Part shown: positions 1 through 8,876 of the stretch, in pieces
Position numbering within the stretch: position 1 is the stretch's first letter
Layout: each line of letters starts with the position of its first letter
Assembly: GCA_021107435.1 (NCBI GenBank)
Contig: JAIOSV010000075.1
Span: forward strand, 1 to 36,028
DNA: 36,028 bases
Source: Candidatus Sabulitectum sp.
Lineage (GTDB): Bacteria > Fermentibacterota > Fermentibacteria > Fermentibacterales > JCC-6
Reading direction: 5' to 3'
The notes under the pieces: generated by a model
The model's input: only the letters and a program-made list of their open reading frames with translations
Database searches by the model: none
Told to the model about the DNA's origin: nothing
Translations under genes and position numbers: made by a program

Positions 1-2583
1 CATCCAGAAATACCGTGTACCGGGGGAGACAACAGTTGGCCAGCCAAGGGGATTGAAAAGCGGACCTCCCGACCAGAAATGATTACTGGTTATAGGACTT
101 CCTTTGGGAAACCTTGTTGTAAATTCGTGATGAAGAACTGTACCGTCATGCTTGACTACCGGGATATCAAACCCGCAAACACCTTCCTCATCCTGATACA
201 TCCAGAAACCATACCAAGGCAAACAACGACCAAAAAAACTGGCATCCTGCAAACCAATGGCTGCCAGATTAACCTCTGCGACAGTATCGGCGGCAATATG
301 CGCGAACGCCGTTCCATCTGAGACACTCCAATATGGGACTCCCCAGTAGTAATGCCCTTTCGATTGTGATTCATAATTGGGATAATATCCAGGACTCGTC
401 GATTTCCACGATTCATAGCCCTGCCTGGTCGGGGGTATAGTTGCTGGGTCACCATCCATCGGATGTCCCGCCAGATCCCGAGGCCCTGAAGTGCTTGAGC
501 TGCTATTCGAGCCAATAAGTATCTGAATACTCCCGCAGAATTCTGAGGGAAGATCTCCCTGGAAAGTATAGTGAACAGCGTATGCGGCATCCGGTTCAGA
601 CGGGAAAGCCGAGCCTAAATGCTCCTGAACAAAACTGGTATGTTCAGCGTTCCCGACCGGGGTATCCCGCACAAAATTACCATGGTTCCGTGAATCCCAT
701 AATATCTCATCATGAATGTAGCCTCTCATCCAGATTACATCTGTCAAAGTAATCCCTGAGAAATTCTTTACCATGGTTGGCTCGGAGTAAATCACCAACA
801 TGTTCAGTGTTTCATCACCCATTCCTTCATATGGAATGTATCCGTATCCATATGAACGAAGATTCCTTCCCTTAAAGTCCAGTCCACCTTCAACGCGGGT
901 AATTTCTTCCTGAAGAAATTCAACAGGATCCTGCCCGATATAGACAGAAGCATCCCACTCTTCTGTGACTTGAAGCAAACTCAAACTCGATTCATTTCCT
1001 GCAATATCAACTGAACTCTGTGCCCTGTTCAAAGCCAGTCCTTCAGGAACTAGTTCATTCTGAAAGCCAGGATACATCTGGAAGGTCTCCGGAGCAGAAA
1101 CAACATCAGATCGCTCAAGTAACTGAAAGAACCGAAAATCCTCCCGCAACTCTTCCAGATAAGCAAGCTGTTCCATGTACTCGGGAGTATCCAAACCACC
1201 ATCCTGTACCCATTTCGCAATGTACTTTATATCAATTGAAGAAGGTTCTCCGGCTTCGGAACTGTAGATTATCACAGCTCCCACACTGGGTAGAAAATTA
1301 TCTACAAGAATCCCCTGAGTTTCCGGAGTGCTGCCTGCAAGATCATCAACGGGAAGCATCTTGCTTCCCGATTCCCTTGAACCATGGCTGACAGCGGTTA
1401 CTTCCACAGCGTACCGCCCATCAGGAAAGAAAGCTTCCCTGTTACTCACAGGAGCTCCTGAAATATCCTGATTCGCAAGGAAAGTATCCCATGCTCCCTG
1501 GCAGATGCCGTCAGCCCAGTTATTCGTGTACCCCTTGGCTGTATAAACATTATCCCAGCCTGTGGTCCACCCAGAAGGATCTATTGCTTTGCTGTTAGTG
1601 ACGATGTAGGCATTCATATTGTAGTCCCAGAAAGGATCCACAGCTCCCCCGCCATTGGGTAGTTGGCCATCAGGAAACAACGCCCGATATCCAGGTGAAT
1701 CACCATGTGGAAGCTCATCGCGCATTTCCATTAGAAATCTCTCTCCGAAATTGCCTTCATCGGGAGCTGCAGACTCATACTCAAGGGTGTGCGGATTCTG
1801 CCTGAGAATTTCATAAGAAACAGAGTAAACCCCTGCGGAGTCTCGATCAGGTATTCCCTGAAATGCTGAAAATGGAGAAACTGCTATATCCACAGCTCCA
1901 CTAATAAAATCTTGAAAAATACTCGCCGAAGGATTACCGGGGGCAAGTAATAGCTGACTGTACGATTCATATCCATCAGGAGTAAACCAGATCCCTCTTC
2001 GTCTGAAGGAGGAAATCTTTTCTTCCCATCTCACAGGGTTGAACTGTATCTCATCATAATCAGAAAGGTTATCCGTAAAGAAATCGAAGGGATTGAGCAA
2101 ACCTTCCGGTACATGAGGTTGAAGATCTTCAACCCACTGAAGATGCATGTGCAGGGGGGCAGATGGACTATACAATGAACATGGAGCTAAAGGTTGGTGG
2201 CCAACAACTGCTTTAGGAATTGAATCATACCAAATGTAAGGATCAACAATACTTAAATGAGTAATACCCCAGCCTTCCTGGCTGGTCGAGTCAATTCCGA
2301 ATACAAGCGTAGATCCAAGTTCACCCAGAAATATTTGTATGGCATACATTGGTGTGTGTGTTGGAACAAGAACCGAATCTCCAGGAATTGCTCCAAAGTC
2401 CAATCCCGGATGTGCCCCCTCTCCAATTACACACCAGTCACCGTAACCACTCTGTATACTGTGAGGTGCCTGAGCATTCTGGAAAAAGGGGAAGGAAACC
2501 TGCCAGGGAGTACCCCGATCGTTAGACAAAGCTGAAGTCGAAAGCATGAGGAGAAGAATCAGGCAGGTGAATATGCTTCTCAT
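1..2583 (-). CDS. Very large secreted protein with N-terminal M23-like (LytM) metallopeptidase domain, partial at left edge
   Basis: One uninterrupted frame of 861 codons runs from ATG at 2583 to base 1 with no stop, so the 3' end lies outside the window. The N-terminus is a signal peptide (about residues 1-20, hydrophobic LILLLMLST). Residues 45-170 carry every M23 zinc and catalytic position: HPGLD (H58, D62), THL (H109) and HMH (H145, H147), followed by a GLLNPFDFF segment typical of the LytM end. The next 700 residues hold no domain I can name with confidence; about residues 385-435 resemble an Ig/FlgD-type strand pattern (DGRYAVEVTAV...VDNFLP). The start codon overlaps the stop of the upstream gene as ATGA, indicating translational coupling. 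M23 enzymes cleave peptidoglycan peptides or glycine-rich proteins. Whether this copy is active or only a binding module is unknown. Confidence 0.85.
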   Translation of the reverse strand, partial: MRSIFTCLILLLMLSTSALSNDRGTPWQVSFPFFQNAQAPHSIQSGYGDWCVIGEGAHPGLDFGAIPGDSVLVPTHTPMYAIQIFLGELGSTLVFGIDSTSQEGWGITHLSIVDPYIWYDSIPKAVVGHQPLAPCSLYSPSAPLHMHLQWVEDLQPHVPEGLLNPFDFFTDNLSDYDEIQFNPVRWEEKISSFRRRGIWFTPDGYESYSQLLLAPGNPSASIFQDFISGAVDIAVSPFSAFQGIPDRDSAGVYSVSYEILRQNPHTLEYESAAPDEGNFGERFLMEMRDELPHGDSPGYRALFPDGQLPNGGGAVDPFWDYNMNAYIVTNSKAIDPSGWTTGWDNVYTAKGYTNNWADGICQGAWDTFLANQDISGAPVSNREAFFPDGRYAVEVTAVSHGSRESGSKMLPVDDLAGSTPETQGILVDNFLPSVGAVIIYSSEAGEPSSIDIKYIAKWVQDGGLDTPEYMEQLAYLEELREDFRFFQLLERSDVVSAPETFQMYPGFQNELVPEGLALNRAQSSVDIAGNESSLSLLQVTEEWDASVYIGQDPVEFLQEEITRVEGGLDFKGRNLRSYGYGYIPYEGMGDETLNMLVIYSEPTMVKNFSGITLTDVIWMRGYIHDEILWDSRNHGNFVRDTPVGNAEHTSFVQEHLGSAFPSEPDAAYAVHYTFQGDLPSEFCGSIQILIGSNSSSSTSGPRDLAGHPMDGDPATIPPTRQGYESWKSTSPGYYPNYESQSKGHYYWGVPYWSVSDGTAFAHIAADTVAEVNLAAIGLQDASFFGRCLPWYGFWMYQDEEGVCGFDIPVVKHDGTVLHHEFTTRFPKGSPITSNHFWSGGPLFNPLGWPTVVSPGTRYFWM

Positions 2584-3848
2584 TCCTCACCACCTCCTTC
2601 AACCCTCATTATCCGCACTGTGGTGTAGTCAGAGTATATGAAGCGCTCTCCATCTGATTGAATATTAATTCCAAAGCGCAATTCCATTTCAGAGTTGTTA
2701 CAGCGTGAATGATTCAGAAGACTAGAAGCAGTGCTGAAAGGAGTGGATATCCATATAATAGCCCCCTCAGTGCTTGTATAGATTATCTTTCTTAAATGAT
2801 TATTCTGGTACCTCGGACGCAGAGATGTCGATCTTAATATGCAAGCACCATTATTAGCAACCGCTGTAGGTGCTCCACGTTTCCAGGTTTCAGCGGGATA
2901 ATGCATATCAATTAATAATTCCCTGCTAACAGCATCTACGCCAAACAAAAGCCCTTTAGTAGTCATTGAAACAGCCCATGCGTGTCCTGAAACACTGGGT
3001 ACAGGAGCAACTGTATGACAGTCAGTCCACTCCCAAAAAAGATCACCTGTAAAACCATCAAAACATTTTAAACCAGTACGAGCTGACATTATAAGCACTG
3101 TACCGTCTGCACTTACCATAAATGGGCTTATCTGAAGAGTAACATCCAGTTCCTTCTCCCATAAAAGCGTTCCTGCTCTGTCATAAACAGTAAGGATATT
3201 CCCCGCTTCAAGAAAAACAATTATTGAACCTCCGGATGCGTGCCCAAATCTTGATCCCCATCCAACATTTGTTTCTCTTGAAAAAGCAAGATTCAGATCC
3301 GGATCATAGTATTCCAGGGGATTTTCCGTTGTAGTACTCCAGCGGTAAATTGATCCATCATCATTGACAAAAAACATACTTGGCCAGCCGGTATTCTTAA
3401 GAGCTTCAAAAGTACGAACGCCACCGGTTTCTATATTCACAACATCTGCTTCACGAGCATACATTCCTCTGCGACTGTCGATATATCTTCCAAGAACCAA
3501 TGCGAACCTTCCGTTACGGGAGTAAATAATTCCTAAAGGAGAGCATGTTAACGGAATATCCCTTGGTTCTTCATCCTCCTGTAGAATTACCAGCTTATCT
3601 TTCAAGAGCATTATGATGCGCCATTTCTCACCATTCTCTGTGGGCATAAAGAATGCCTGGCAGCCAATGCTGGCTGTTGGGCCATTGCAGTTCTCGCCCC
3701 AGCTAATCGGCTCTCCATAATCCAGTGGATTGATCGAGACTTCTTCAACTACCCTGTATCCAGGTGCAGTCCATTCCTCATCTGTCTGGTCGAGGATACC
3801 GGGCTGCGTGACTGTTATTCCCATTAGCGCAACAAGCATGAAAAGCAT
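2580..3848 (-). CDS. Secreted PQQ/WD40-like beta-propeller protein, function unknown
   Basis: This 422-residue protein begins with a short hydrophobic signal (MLFMLVALMGITVTQ). The body alternates short strands with blade-like patterns such as DRAGTLLWEKEL and CFDGFTGDLFWEW, which resemble PQQ-type propeller blades. Such propellers usually bind ligands or protein partners; no catalytic residues are evident. The start is supported by AGGAGG seven bases upstream of ATG. It lies 11 bp after the FG-GAP gene and overlaps the M23-like gene by 4 bp, so the three are probably one transcript. No C-terminal sorting domain is visible, which suggests a periplasmic or directly exported protein. I do not recognise a named family. 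Confidence 0.85.
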   Translation of the reverse strand: MLFMLVALMGITVTQPGILDQTDEEWTAPGYRVVEEVSINPLDYGEPISWGENCNGPTASIGCQAFFMPTENGEKWRIIMLLKDKLVILQEDEEPRDIPLTCSPLGIIYSRNGRFALVLGRYIDSRRGMYAREADVVNIETGGVRTFEALKNTGWPSMFFVNDDGSIYRWSTTTENPLEYYDPDLNLAFSRETNVGWGSRFGHASGGSIIVFLEAGNILTVYDRAGTLLWEKELDVTLQISPFMVSADGTVLIMSARTGLKCFDGFTGDLFWEWTDCHTVAPVPSVSGHAWAVSMTTKGLLFGVDAVSRELLIDMHYPAETWKRGAPTAVANNGACILRSTSLRPRYQNNHLRKIIYTSTEGAIIWISTPFSTASSLLNHSRCNNSEMELRFGINIQSDGERFIYSDYTTVRIMRVEGGGEE

Positions 3849-3859
3849 ATCAATCCTCC

Positions 3860-5650
3860 TTAGTTTATTATTACAATTCTGTATGTCTCTATGTCTTTCA
3901 TATCTGTCTGGAGGAAGTAAAGCCCGGGAGCAAGCTCCCCGGTCTGGAACGAAAAGGTTCCTGAATCCGGAGTGGTAAACTCCTCAACAACTCTACCTGA
4001 CAAATCAAGCAGTCTTGTTGAAATCCTGGTTTGAGCAGTCACTGAGAATTCCAGTGAACTTTCCGCAGGGTTTGGAGAAATTACCCGGAATGATTGTTCA
4101 GGAACCGTTGCTGAACTGGTTTCTTCAATTCCCACATCGTCCCAGGAGAGAGTTATCTCGTTGAGTACTGGTGTTTCAGTTGAATCAGGGCTGCTCATGA
4201 GTACTCTGTACTGAAAATATCTGGTAGTATCTGTTAAAATTTCATTCAGTGCTGTTGGTTCGTAAAGCTCTTCTGACCAGCTGCCCATGTTCTCCCAGTC
4301 TTCAGAACCTCTGACCTGAATACTGAATGTGGAGTCTGCCGGGATTGCTGAAGTCCAGGATATGTTTGTCCACAGCCGACCAACCTGACCATCGAGAATT
4401 GCTGAAGTAAGTTCACCTTCCTCTGCGCGGAATCCCGGAGACCAGAATTTGATTGCATCTCCCACTCCGGCAGCTCCAGCGATTTCAAGCCCCGGAACTG
4501 TATCCAGCTCTGTTGCGCAAAGTGCTGTTGCGCCAGGCAGCTCACCCATTATGTACTCAATCCATTCATCTTCTGTTCTGTATTCATACCAGCGGACTTC
4601 GCCATCATGGCAACCTGCCGCTACGATGTTAAGCCATCCATCTTCATTTTGTGTAATATCGCAGATGGCTACACCAGCGGCACCCCATAGGCTGTCGGTA
4701 ACGGTGTGCTTCTCCCAGCCGGTGAGCAGATTCCTGTACCAGTACACGGCGCTGTTATCAAAACTGCAAACGGCAATATCAGGGTAATTGTCACCATCAA
4801 TATTTCCCAGACGAATACACAGTGGATGGGGAATATCTGAATCTATCACATGTGTCTCAAATTCAGTGTACCAGGTTATACATTCCAGATATGTTATTCT
4901 GCTGTTGTTGTACTCAGCAAGTACAATATCAAGGTCACCATCAAGATCAACATCGGAGATGTCGATTGAAGATACTCCTGGATAGTTTCCAGCGATCTGA
5001 TAAGAACTCCAGTACACTGTGTCCGGCTGAACAGAAGCTTTGATTATGTAAAGATTTCCAGTATCAGATTCGGTGACGAGAACCTGAAGTTGTCCGCTGT
5101 TCAACATTGGAATTATCTCTCCGGGCCCGCTGATTTCAGCAATCGGACGGGGAATCCACAAGTACTCTGATGAATCCGATTCAAACCATAAAAGCGAATC
5201 GTCGTAGAAAGCTGTTGCTATCACATCCATAAAGCCGTCGTTGTTCACATCAAAGGCTCTGGCGCAATTGGCTCCGTCAAACTCAGCTGTGATTTCAACG
5301 AGGGTCCACGAGTCACCGTTACCGTTGTTCCTGTACCACGCGACAAGATCATCAGACCACGAAGTAACCAGAAGATCGGTATCTGTATCGGAATCCATGT
5401 TTACGGCAACAACAGAGTACGGGGCACCTGCTGTTGCATCTATGATGTGTTCAGTAAGATTCCCGGCATAATCAAGTTTGAGATTGCCCTCAGACGAAAA
5501 CCAGTTCATGCTTTCAGAAGAAAAGAAGGAATCACTCCAGAATGATACAGGGATTTCTTCACCGGGTCCTCCCTGCCACGAGGACTGTGTTTCATTGAAA
5601 GATCCAAAAGAATTTAAGAAGAGAATTAAAATAAACCCACCAATTACCAT
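3860..5650 (-). CDS. FG-GAP/VCBS propeller protein with type IX-like C-terminal sorting domain
   Basis: This 596-residue protein starts with a hydrophobic signal (residues 1-17) followed by SSWQGGPG. At least five FG-GAP units follow, carrying Asp-rich calcium-type loops (DSDTDTD, DVNNDGFMD, DVDLDGDLD, NIDGDNYPD) spaced about 45-50 residues apart, each ending in a W/Y-rich strand such as LVAWYRN. Residues 524-596 form a Por/T9SS-type tail: SPNPAESSLEF, LLDLSGRVV, LAPGLYFLQ. The family is typically exported and attached to, or released from, the cell surface. AGGAGGGG precedes the ATG, and a sigma70-like promoter lies about 40 bp upstream. It is the first gene of a three-gene operon. The remnant at 34347-34844 is a paralogue of its N-terminus. 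Confidence 0.9.
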   Translation of the reverse strand: MVIGGFILILFLNSFGSFNETQSSWQGGPGEEIPVSFWSDSFFSSESMNWFSSEGNLKLDYAGNLTEHIIDATAGAPYSVVAVNMDSDTDTDLLVTSWSDDLVAWYRNNGNGDSWTLVEITAEFDGANCARAFDVNNDGFMDVIATAFYDDSLLWFESDSSEYLWIPRPIAEISGPGEIIPMLNSGQLQVLVTESDTGNLYIIKASVQPDTVYWSSYQIAGNYPGVSSIDISDVDLDGDLDIVLAEYNNSRITYLECITWYTEFETHVIDSDIPHPLCIRLGNIDGDNYPDIAVCSFDNSAVYWYRNLLTGWEKHTVTDSLWGAAGVAICDITQNEDGWLNIVAAGCHDGEVRWYEYRTEDEWIEYIMGELPGATALCATELDTVPGLEIAGAAGVGDAIKFWSPGFRAEEGELTSAILDGQVGRLWTNISWTSAIPADSTFSIQVRGSEDWENMGSWSEELYEPTALNEILTDTTRYFQYRVLMSSPDSTETPVLNEITLSWDDVGIEETSSATVPEQSFRVISPNPAESSLEFSVTAQTRISTRLLDLSGRVVEEFTTPDSGTFSFQTGELAPGLYFLQTDMKDIETYRIVIIN

Positions 5651-5692
5651 CAGAACCCCTCCTGCTCACCTGTATTTTTGCAATAGTGGCAA

Positions 5693-5722
5693 ATAATACC
5701 AACTGAGTGGGGGGCAAGTCAA
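5693..5722 (-). promoter_or_regulatory. Predicted sigma70-type promoter for the FG-GAP operon
   Basis: On the minus strand TTGACT (5717-5722) is separated by 18 bp from TATTAT (5693-5698). The predicted start lies about 35 bp before the ATG at 5650. This is a sequence match only. Confidence 0.5.
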
Positions 5723-5775
5723 TTATGGAGAGATGCCGATTGATTCAATTCCCCGAAGTTCCCACTTGAACAGAC

Positions 5776-5804
5776 TTGACCTGAAAGAATACAGTTTATA
5801 CAAT
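5776..5804 (+). promoter_or_regulatory. Predicted promoter P1 upstream of the plus-strand propeller gene
   Basis: TTGACC (5776-5781) and TACAAT (5799-5804) are separated by exactly 17 bp. A second candidate closer to the gene is CTGACC (5902-5907) with an 18-bp spacer to TATAAT (5926-5931). The 337-bp gap 5651-5987 holds these elements, the minus-strand promoter and the dyad listed separately; I see no gene in it. Confidence 0.5.
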
Positions 5805-5852
5805 ATCCCCACGGGTTTAAGCATGATGCCATTTTTCTATGATGAGCTGGTA

Positions 5853-5869
5853 CAACTGTTTAACAATTG
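5853..5869. promoter_or_regulatory. Imperfect 17-bp dyad between the two plus-strand promoters, candidate operator
   Basis: CAACTGTT and AACAATTG flank a single central T, with one mismatch between the arms. It sits between P1 and the downstream candidate promoter, where a bound repressor or activator could act. The regulator is unknown. Confidence 0.3.
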
Positions 5870-6041
5870 CAATACACAGTTTGACAAGAAATAGATAAGC
5901 CCTGACCAGTTGTCTCTTTTTAACTTATAATTGAACACCTGTTAATATTTTAAGCAGATGCAACAATATTGATTACCTGAAATTGCATTGGACAGGCTCT
6001 CAGCAATGCTAAAAGCTGCATTAAAGAAAGGATACATAGTA

Positions 6042-7850
6042 ATGTTGAATATTTCCCTTCGAATTGTATTTCTGCCCATAATAATTCTTGCGTTTCCTGC
6101 ATCTTTTCAAGCAGACACACCTTCCAACAGCTCTTCTCCTATTCTCGAAATGTCTGCCTGCGATATGCAGGATGCCACCATTCTGACCGATTTGTCCAAT
6201 GGCACTTCTTCGGGGTTATCTGCGACAAGCGGACTATTTAACCCTCCTGAACTGCCCGGATGGCCTCAGCCAACCACTGGCTCCCCGCTCGCTACCCCCC
6301 GCATTGGTGACATCGACAACAATGGAGATCTAGAAGTACTCGTGACTGACAATCAGGGATACGTCTATGCATGGAATCACGACGGAAGCCCTGTCACCGG
6401 CTGGCCAATCTATATTCCAATCATGATTACATCTCCTGTTACACTTGGTGATCTGGACAATGACGGTGACCTTGAGATTGTTCTTCCCACGGCGGACATG
6501 AACCGTGTGTATGCCTGGCATCACGATGCTACTCCGGTCACCGGATGGCCCGTTGTCGCTGGAACCACAGGAGGAAGCGCCAGCTGCTCAGCCACAATAG
6601 CAGATTTGAATAACGACGGTTACAATGATGTCATCGTAGGATCCATATCCAGCCATCTCTACGCATGGGATCGGTTTGGAACAAGCCTGCCGGGCTGGCC
6701 ACAGCCAACGGAGGGTATTGTCTGGTGCCGCGCTCCCGCAGTTGCTGATCTGGATCACGACGGAGATCTGGAAATCGTGATCGGAGACATGAGCGCCAAG
6801 GTCTATGTCTGGCATCACGACGGCAGCATGGCAGCAGGATGGCCCATCTTAACCGGTGCAGGTACCGGAGGAGTGCGACCGGCACCGGTTGTTGCCGACA
6901 TCGATAATGATAACGACCTGGAAATCTTCGCCTGTTCCTGGACGGATCGCCGTGTTAACGCCTGGCATCACGATGGATCGCCTGTCGCCGGCTGGCCGGT
7001 AACTATTCCTGGAAACTACGGCATGGTTTCCACCCCTGCCATCGGTGACCTTGATGACTCACCCGGACTTGAAATCATGATTGCAACATACAATGGATCA
7101 TATGTTCAGGCACTCCATACAGACGGCACCAGTCTTCCCGGCTGGCCAATTTACATGTCCGGCCAAACCATCAATTCCTCTTTCGCGATGGCAGACATTG
7201 ATGATGACGGCAAACAGGAGGTTCTCATCGGATCACAGGACAACTGCCTGTACGCCTGGAACCACGATGGTTCACCGGCTAATGGATTTCCGTTATCGAC
7301 CGGCGGCTCCATCATCTCATCCCCCACCGTAGCAGATGTAGATCTGGATGGCGACATGGAACTGGCCGTCGGTTCTTACGACAACATGGTGCATATCTGG
7401 GATCTTGAATACACCTACACCGAAGCTAATATCGAGTGGCCAACCCAGTTCCACGACAATCGCCACACGAATTTATACCTTCCTCCGGGCTCCAGCGGTG
7501 TCATGTATAATTATGAGAAAGTAGCGCCTGGCGGAAACAATATCGATTTTTACTTGACTCCCAATCCCTTTAGTGAAGGAACGACTCTTCGCTGCAACCT
7601 GATGTCTACTGACCGGACTGCGTTAAATATAGACCAAATCCGTGCGGTGATCTATGATACCGGTGGACGGCTTATTCGGACTCTCTCAAGTAACACACAG
7701 TGCAGCAGCACTAATTCTCTCTTCTGGGACGGGCTGAATCATAGGGGTGTACGCGTTCCATCAGGGATCTACTATGTCATGCTGCATGCCTCGGACAGCA
7801 GTGGACATGAACTGGGCAGCTGTTTGAGGAAATCCATACGGTTACGCTAG
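6042..7850 (+). CDS. Secreted eight-unit FG-GAP/PQQ-like beta-propeller protein with FlgD-like C-terminal domain
   Basis: From ATG 6042 the protein is 602 residues. The frame also opens at TTG 5988 and ATG 6006, but 6042 has AAAGGA nine bases upstream and puts a clean signal peptide (MLNISLRIVFLPIIILAFPA) at the N-terminus. The body is eight repeats of 47-51 residues, each with a calcium-type loop (DIDNNGDLE, DLDNDGDLE, DLNNDGYND, DLDHDGDLE) followed by a strand like YAWHHDGSPVTGWP. The last 90 residues form a FlgD Ig-like/type IX-like tail: NPFSEGTTLRC, VIYDTGGRLIRTL, FWDGLNHRG, VPSGIYYVML. This implies export and surface attachment, with a ligand-binding rather than enzymatic role. Its unit is more regular and Trp-Pro-rich than the propeller at 3860-5650, so it belongs to a different subfamily. 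Confidence 0.9.
   Translation: MLNISLRIVFLPIIILAFPASFQADTPSNSSSPILEMSACDMQDATILTDLSNGTSSGLSATSGLFNPPELPGWPQPTTGSPLATPRIGDIDNNGDLEVLVTDNQGYVYAWNHDGSPVTGWPIYIPIMITSPVTLGDLDNDGDLEIVLPTADMNRVYAWHHDATPVTGWPVVAGTTGGSASCSATIADLNNDGYNDVIVGSISSHLYAWDRFGTSLPGWPQPTEGIVWCRAPAVADLDHDGDLEIVIGDMSAKVYVWHHDGSMAAGWPILTGAGTGGVRPAPVVADIDNDNDLEIFACSWTDRRVNAWHHDGSPVAGWPVTIPGNYGMVSTPAIGDLDDSPGLEIMIATYNGSYVQALHTDGTSLPGWPIYMSGQTINSSFAMADIDDDGKQEVLIGSQDNCLYAWNHDGSPANGFPLSTGGSIISSPTVADVDLDGDMELAVGSYDNMVHIWDLEYTYTEANIEWPTQFHDNRHTNLYLPPGSSGVMYNYEKVAPGGNNIDFYLTPNPFSEGTTLRCNLMSTDRTALNIDQIRAVIYDTGGRLIRTLSSNTQCSSTNSLFWDGLNHRGVRVPSGIYYVMLHASDSSGHELGSCLRKSIRLR
6366..7409 (+). repeat. Eight in-frame tandem repeats, period 141-153 bp, within the propeller gene
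   Basis: The unit start (Tyr-Ala-Trp or equivalent) falls at about 6366, 6510, 6660, 6804, 6957, 7107, 7251 and 7392. Units 1-5 and 7 keep a recognisable TGG-A/C-A-T/C-CAC-GA core at DNA level. Units 6 and 8 are the most diverged. The count fits a closed eight-bladed propeller. Confidence 0.8.
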
Positions 7851-7889
7851 CGCACCTGCAAGACTCATCTTCCGGGGAAAGGATAACAG

Positions 7890-8876
7890 ATGAAAGCTTC
7901 CGGTCTGTCCACACTCTACTATCGCTTTATAGCTTTGTCCGTTAAACTGGCGGAAAGAGGTTCCCGTGTTGAACGGATATCCAATATGGTCTCATCTCTT
8001 CACGGCGCTGTTTCATCCTCCAGAAACAACCTGTACAACGCTCATCTCAAGCGCATTTTTCCGGATATGGACGACTCCTGGAGAAGCGACATTCTCTCCG
8101 GCTACTGGAGGATGCATGAACGAAACCTGTTTGCTCTTTTCTATTTAAGGAACAGGGTTTATGCAGACCTTAAGGGGAATGTTTCATGGGCCGGCAGAGA
8201 ACATCTTGATAAGGCTGTTGTGAAAGGAAACGGAGTACTGCTTCTGGTTCCGCATTTTGGTGACGAAAGAAGCCTTCACGTGATTCTGGGAATGGAAGGA
8301 TATCCAGTTGATGTGATAACCAGCAGATACAGCGACCTGCCGGAGTATGTCCGAAAATGCAGACTGGAAACAGGAAAGAAATGGAACAACCTTCATTTCC
8401 CGGATGAAAATCCAAGATGGATGTACAGAACCCTGCAAGGTGGAAGAATCCTCCATTACGCACCCACTGCCTATGGTGGCCCGGGTGGCAGCTGGATAAC
8501 AAACTTCGGAGTACCTGTTCTAGTACCTTCCGCACCATGGAAACTACACAGACGGACCGGTTGTCAGGTCATCTTTGCCTTCTGTGAGCAAACTCCCTGT
8601 ATGGGTTTCAACCTTCAATTCAAGCCGGTTGATCTACCCGATGACCAAACTGGTTTCGCGGAGGCAATTGGTAAAGCCACAGAACAACTCGCTGTTGAAT
8701 ATCCATCGCAGTACGAATGGAAAACTCTTTTGATCAGACACAGAGAAACAAATACTATTGTCAGAACAGGCAGAATACCATCCGATGAGAGTGAATTGGA
8801 GCATCTCGCTGAATATGCTGATGCAGATCCCTCCAGAGTGTTGCCTCTGGAGGGGATTCTTTCTTCTAATTCTTAG
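7890..8876 (+). CDS. LpxL/HtrB-like lysophospholipid acyltransferase family protein
   Basis: This 328-residue protein resembles the LpxL/HtrB acyltransferases, which transfer acyl chains to lipid A or other membrane lipids at the inner membrane. Supporting segments are GNGVLLLVPHFGDERSLHV at residues 113-131 (acyltransferase motif I region), LQGGRILHYAPTAYG (glycine motif) and NFGVPVLVPSAPWKLHRRTG (substrate-pocket region). Oddly, the expected H-x4-D/E is not exact: H122 is followed by D125 and E126, and the +5 position is Arg. GAAAGGA precedes the ATG. It lies 39 bp after the propeller gene in the same direction, so co-transcription is likely. Its stop interlocks with that of the convergent pmbA/tldE gene. 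The substrate is unknown. Confidence 0.8.
   Translation: MKASGLSTLYYRFIALSVKLAERGSRVERISNMVSSLHGAVSSSRNNLYNAHLKRIFPDMDDSWRSDILSGYWRMHERNLFALFYLRNRVYADLKGNVSWAGREHLDKAVVKGNGVLLLVPHFGDERSLHVILGMEGYPVDVITSRYSDLPEYVRKCRLETGKKWNNLHFPDENPRWMYRTLQGGRILHYAPTAYGGPGGSWITNFGVPVLVPSAPWKLHRRTGCQVIFAFCEQTPCMGFNLQFKPVDLPDDQTGFAEAIGKATEQLAVEYPSQYEWKTLLIRHRETNTIVRTGRIPSDESELEHLAEYADADPSRVLPLEGILSSNS

Noticed and set aside
156-590. Minus-strand 144-codon frame
   Set aside because: It lies in another frame of the same strand inside the 861-codon M23-like gene, whose translation is continuous and protein-like.
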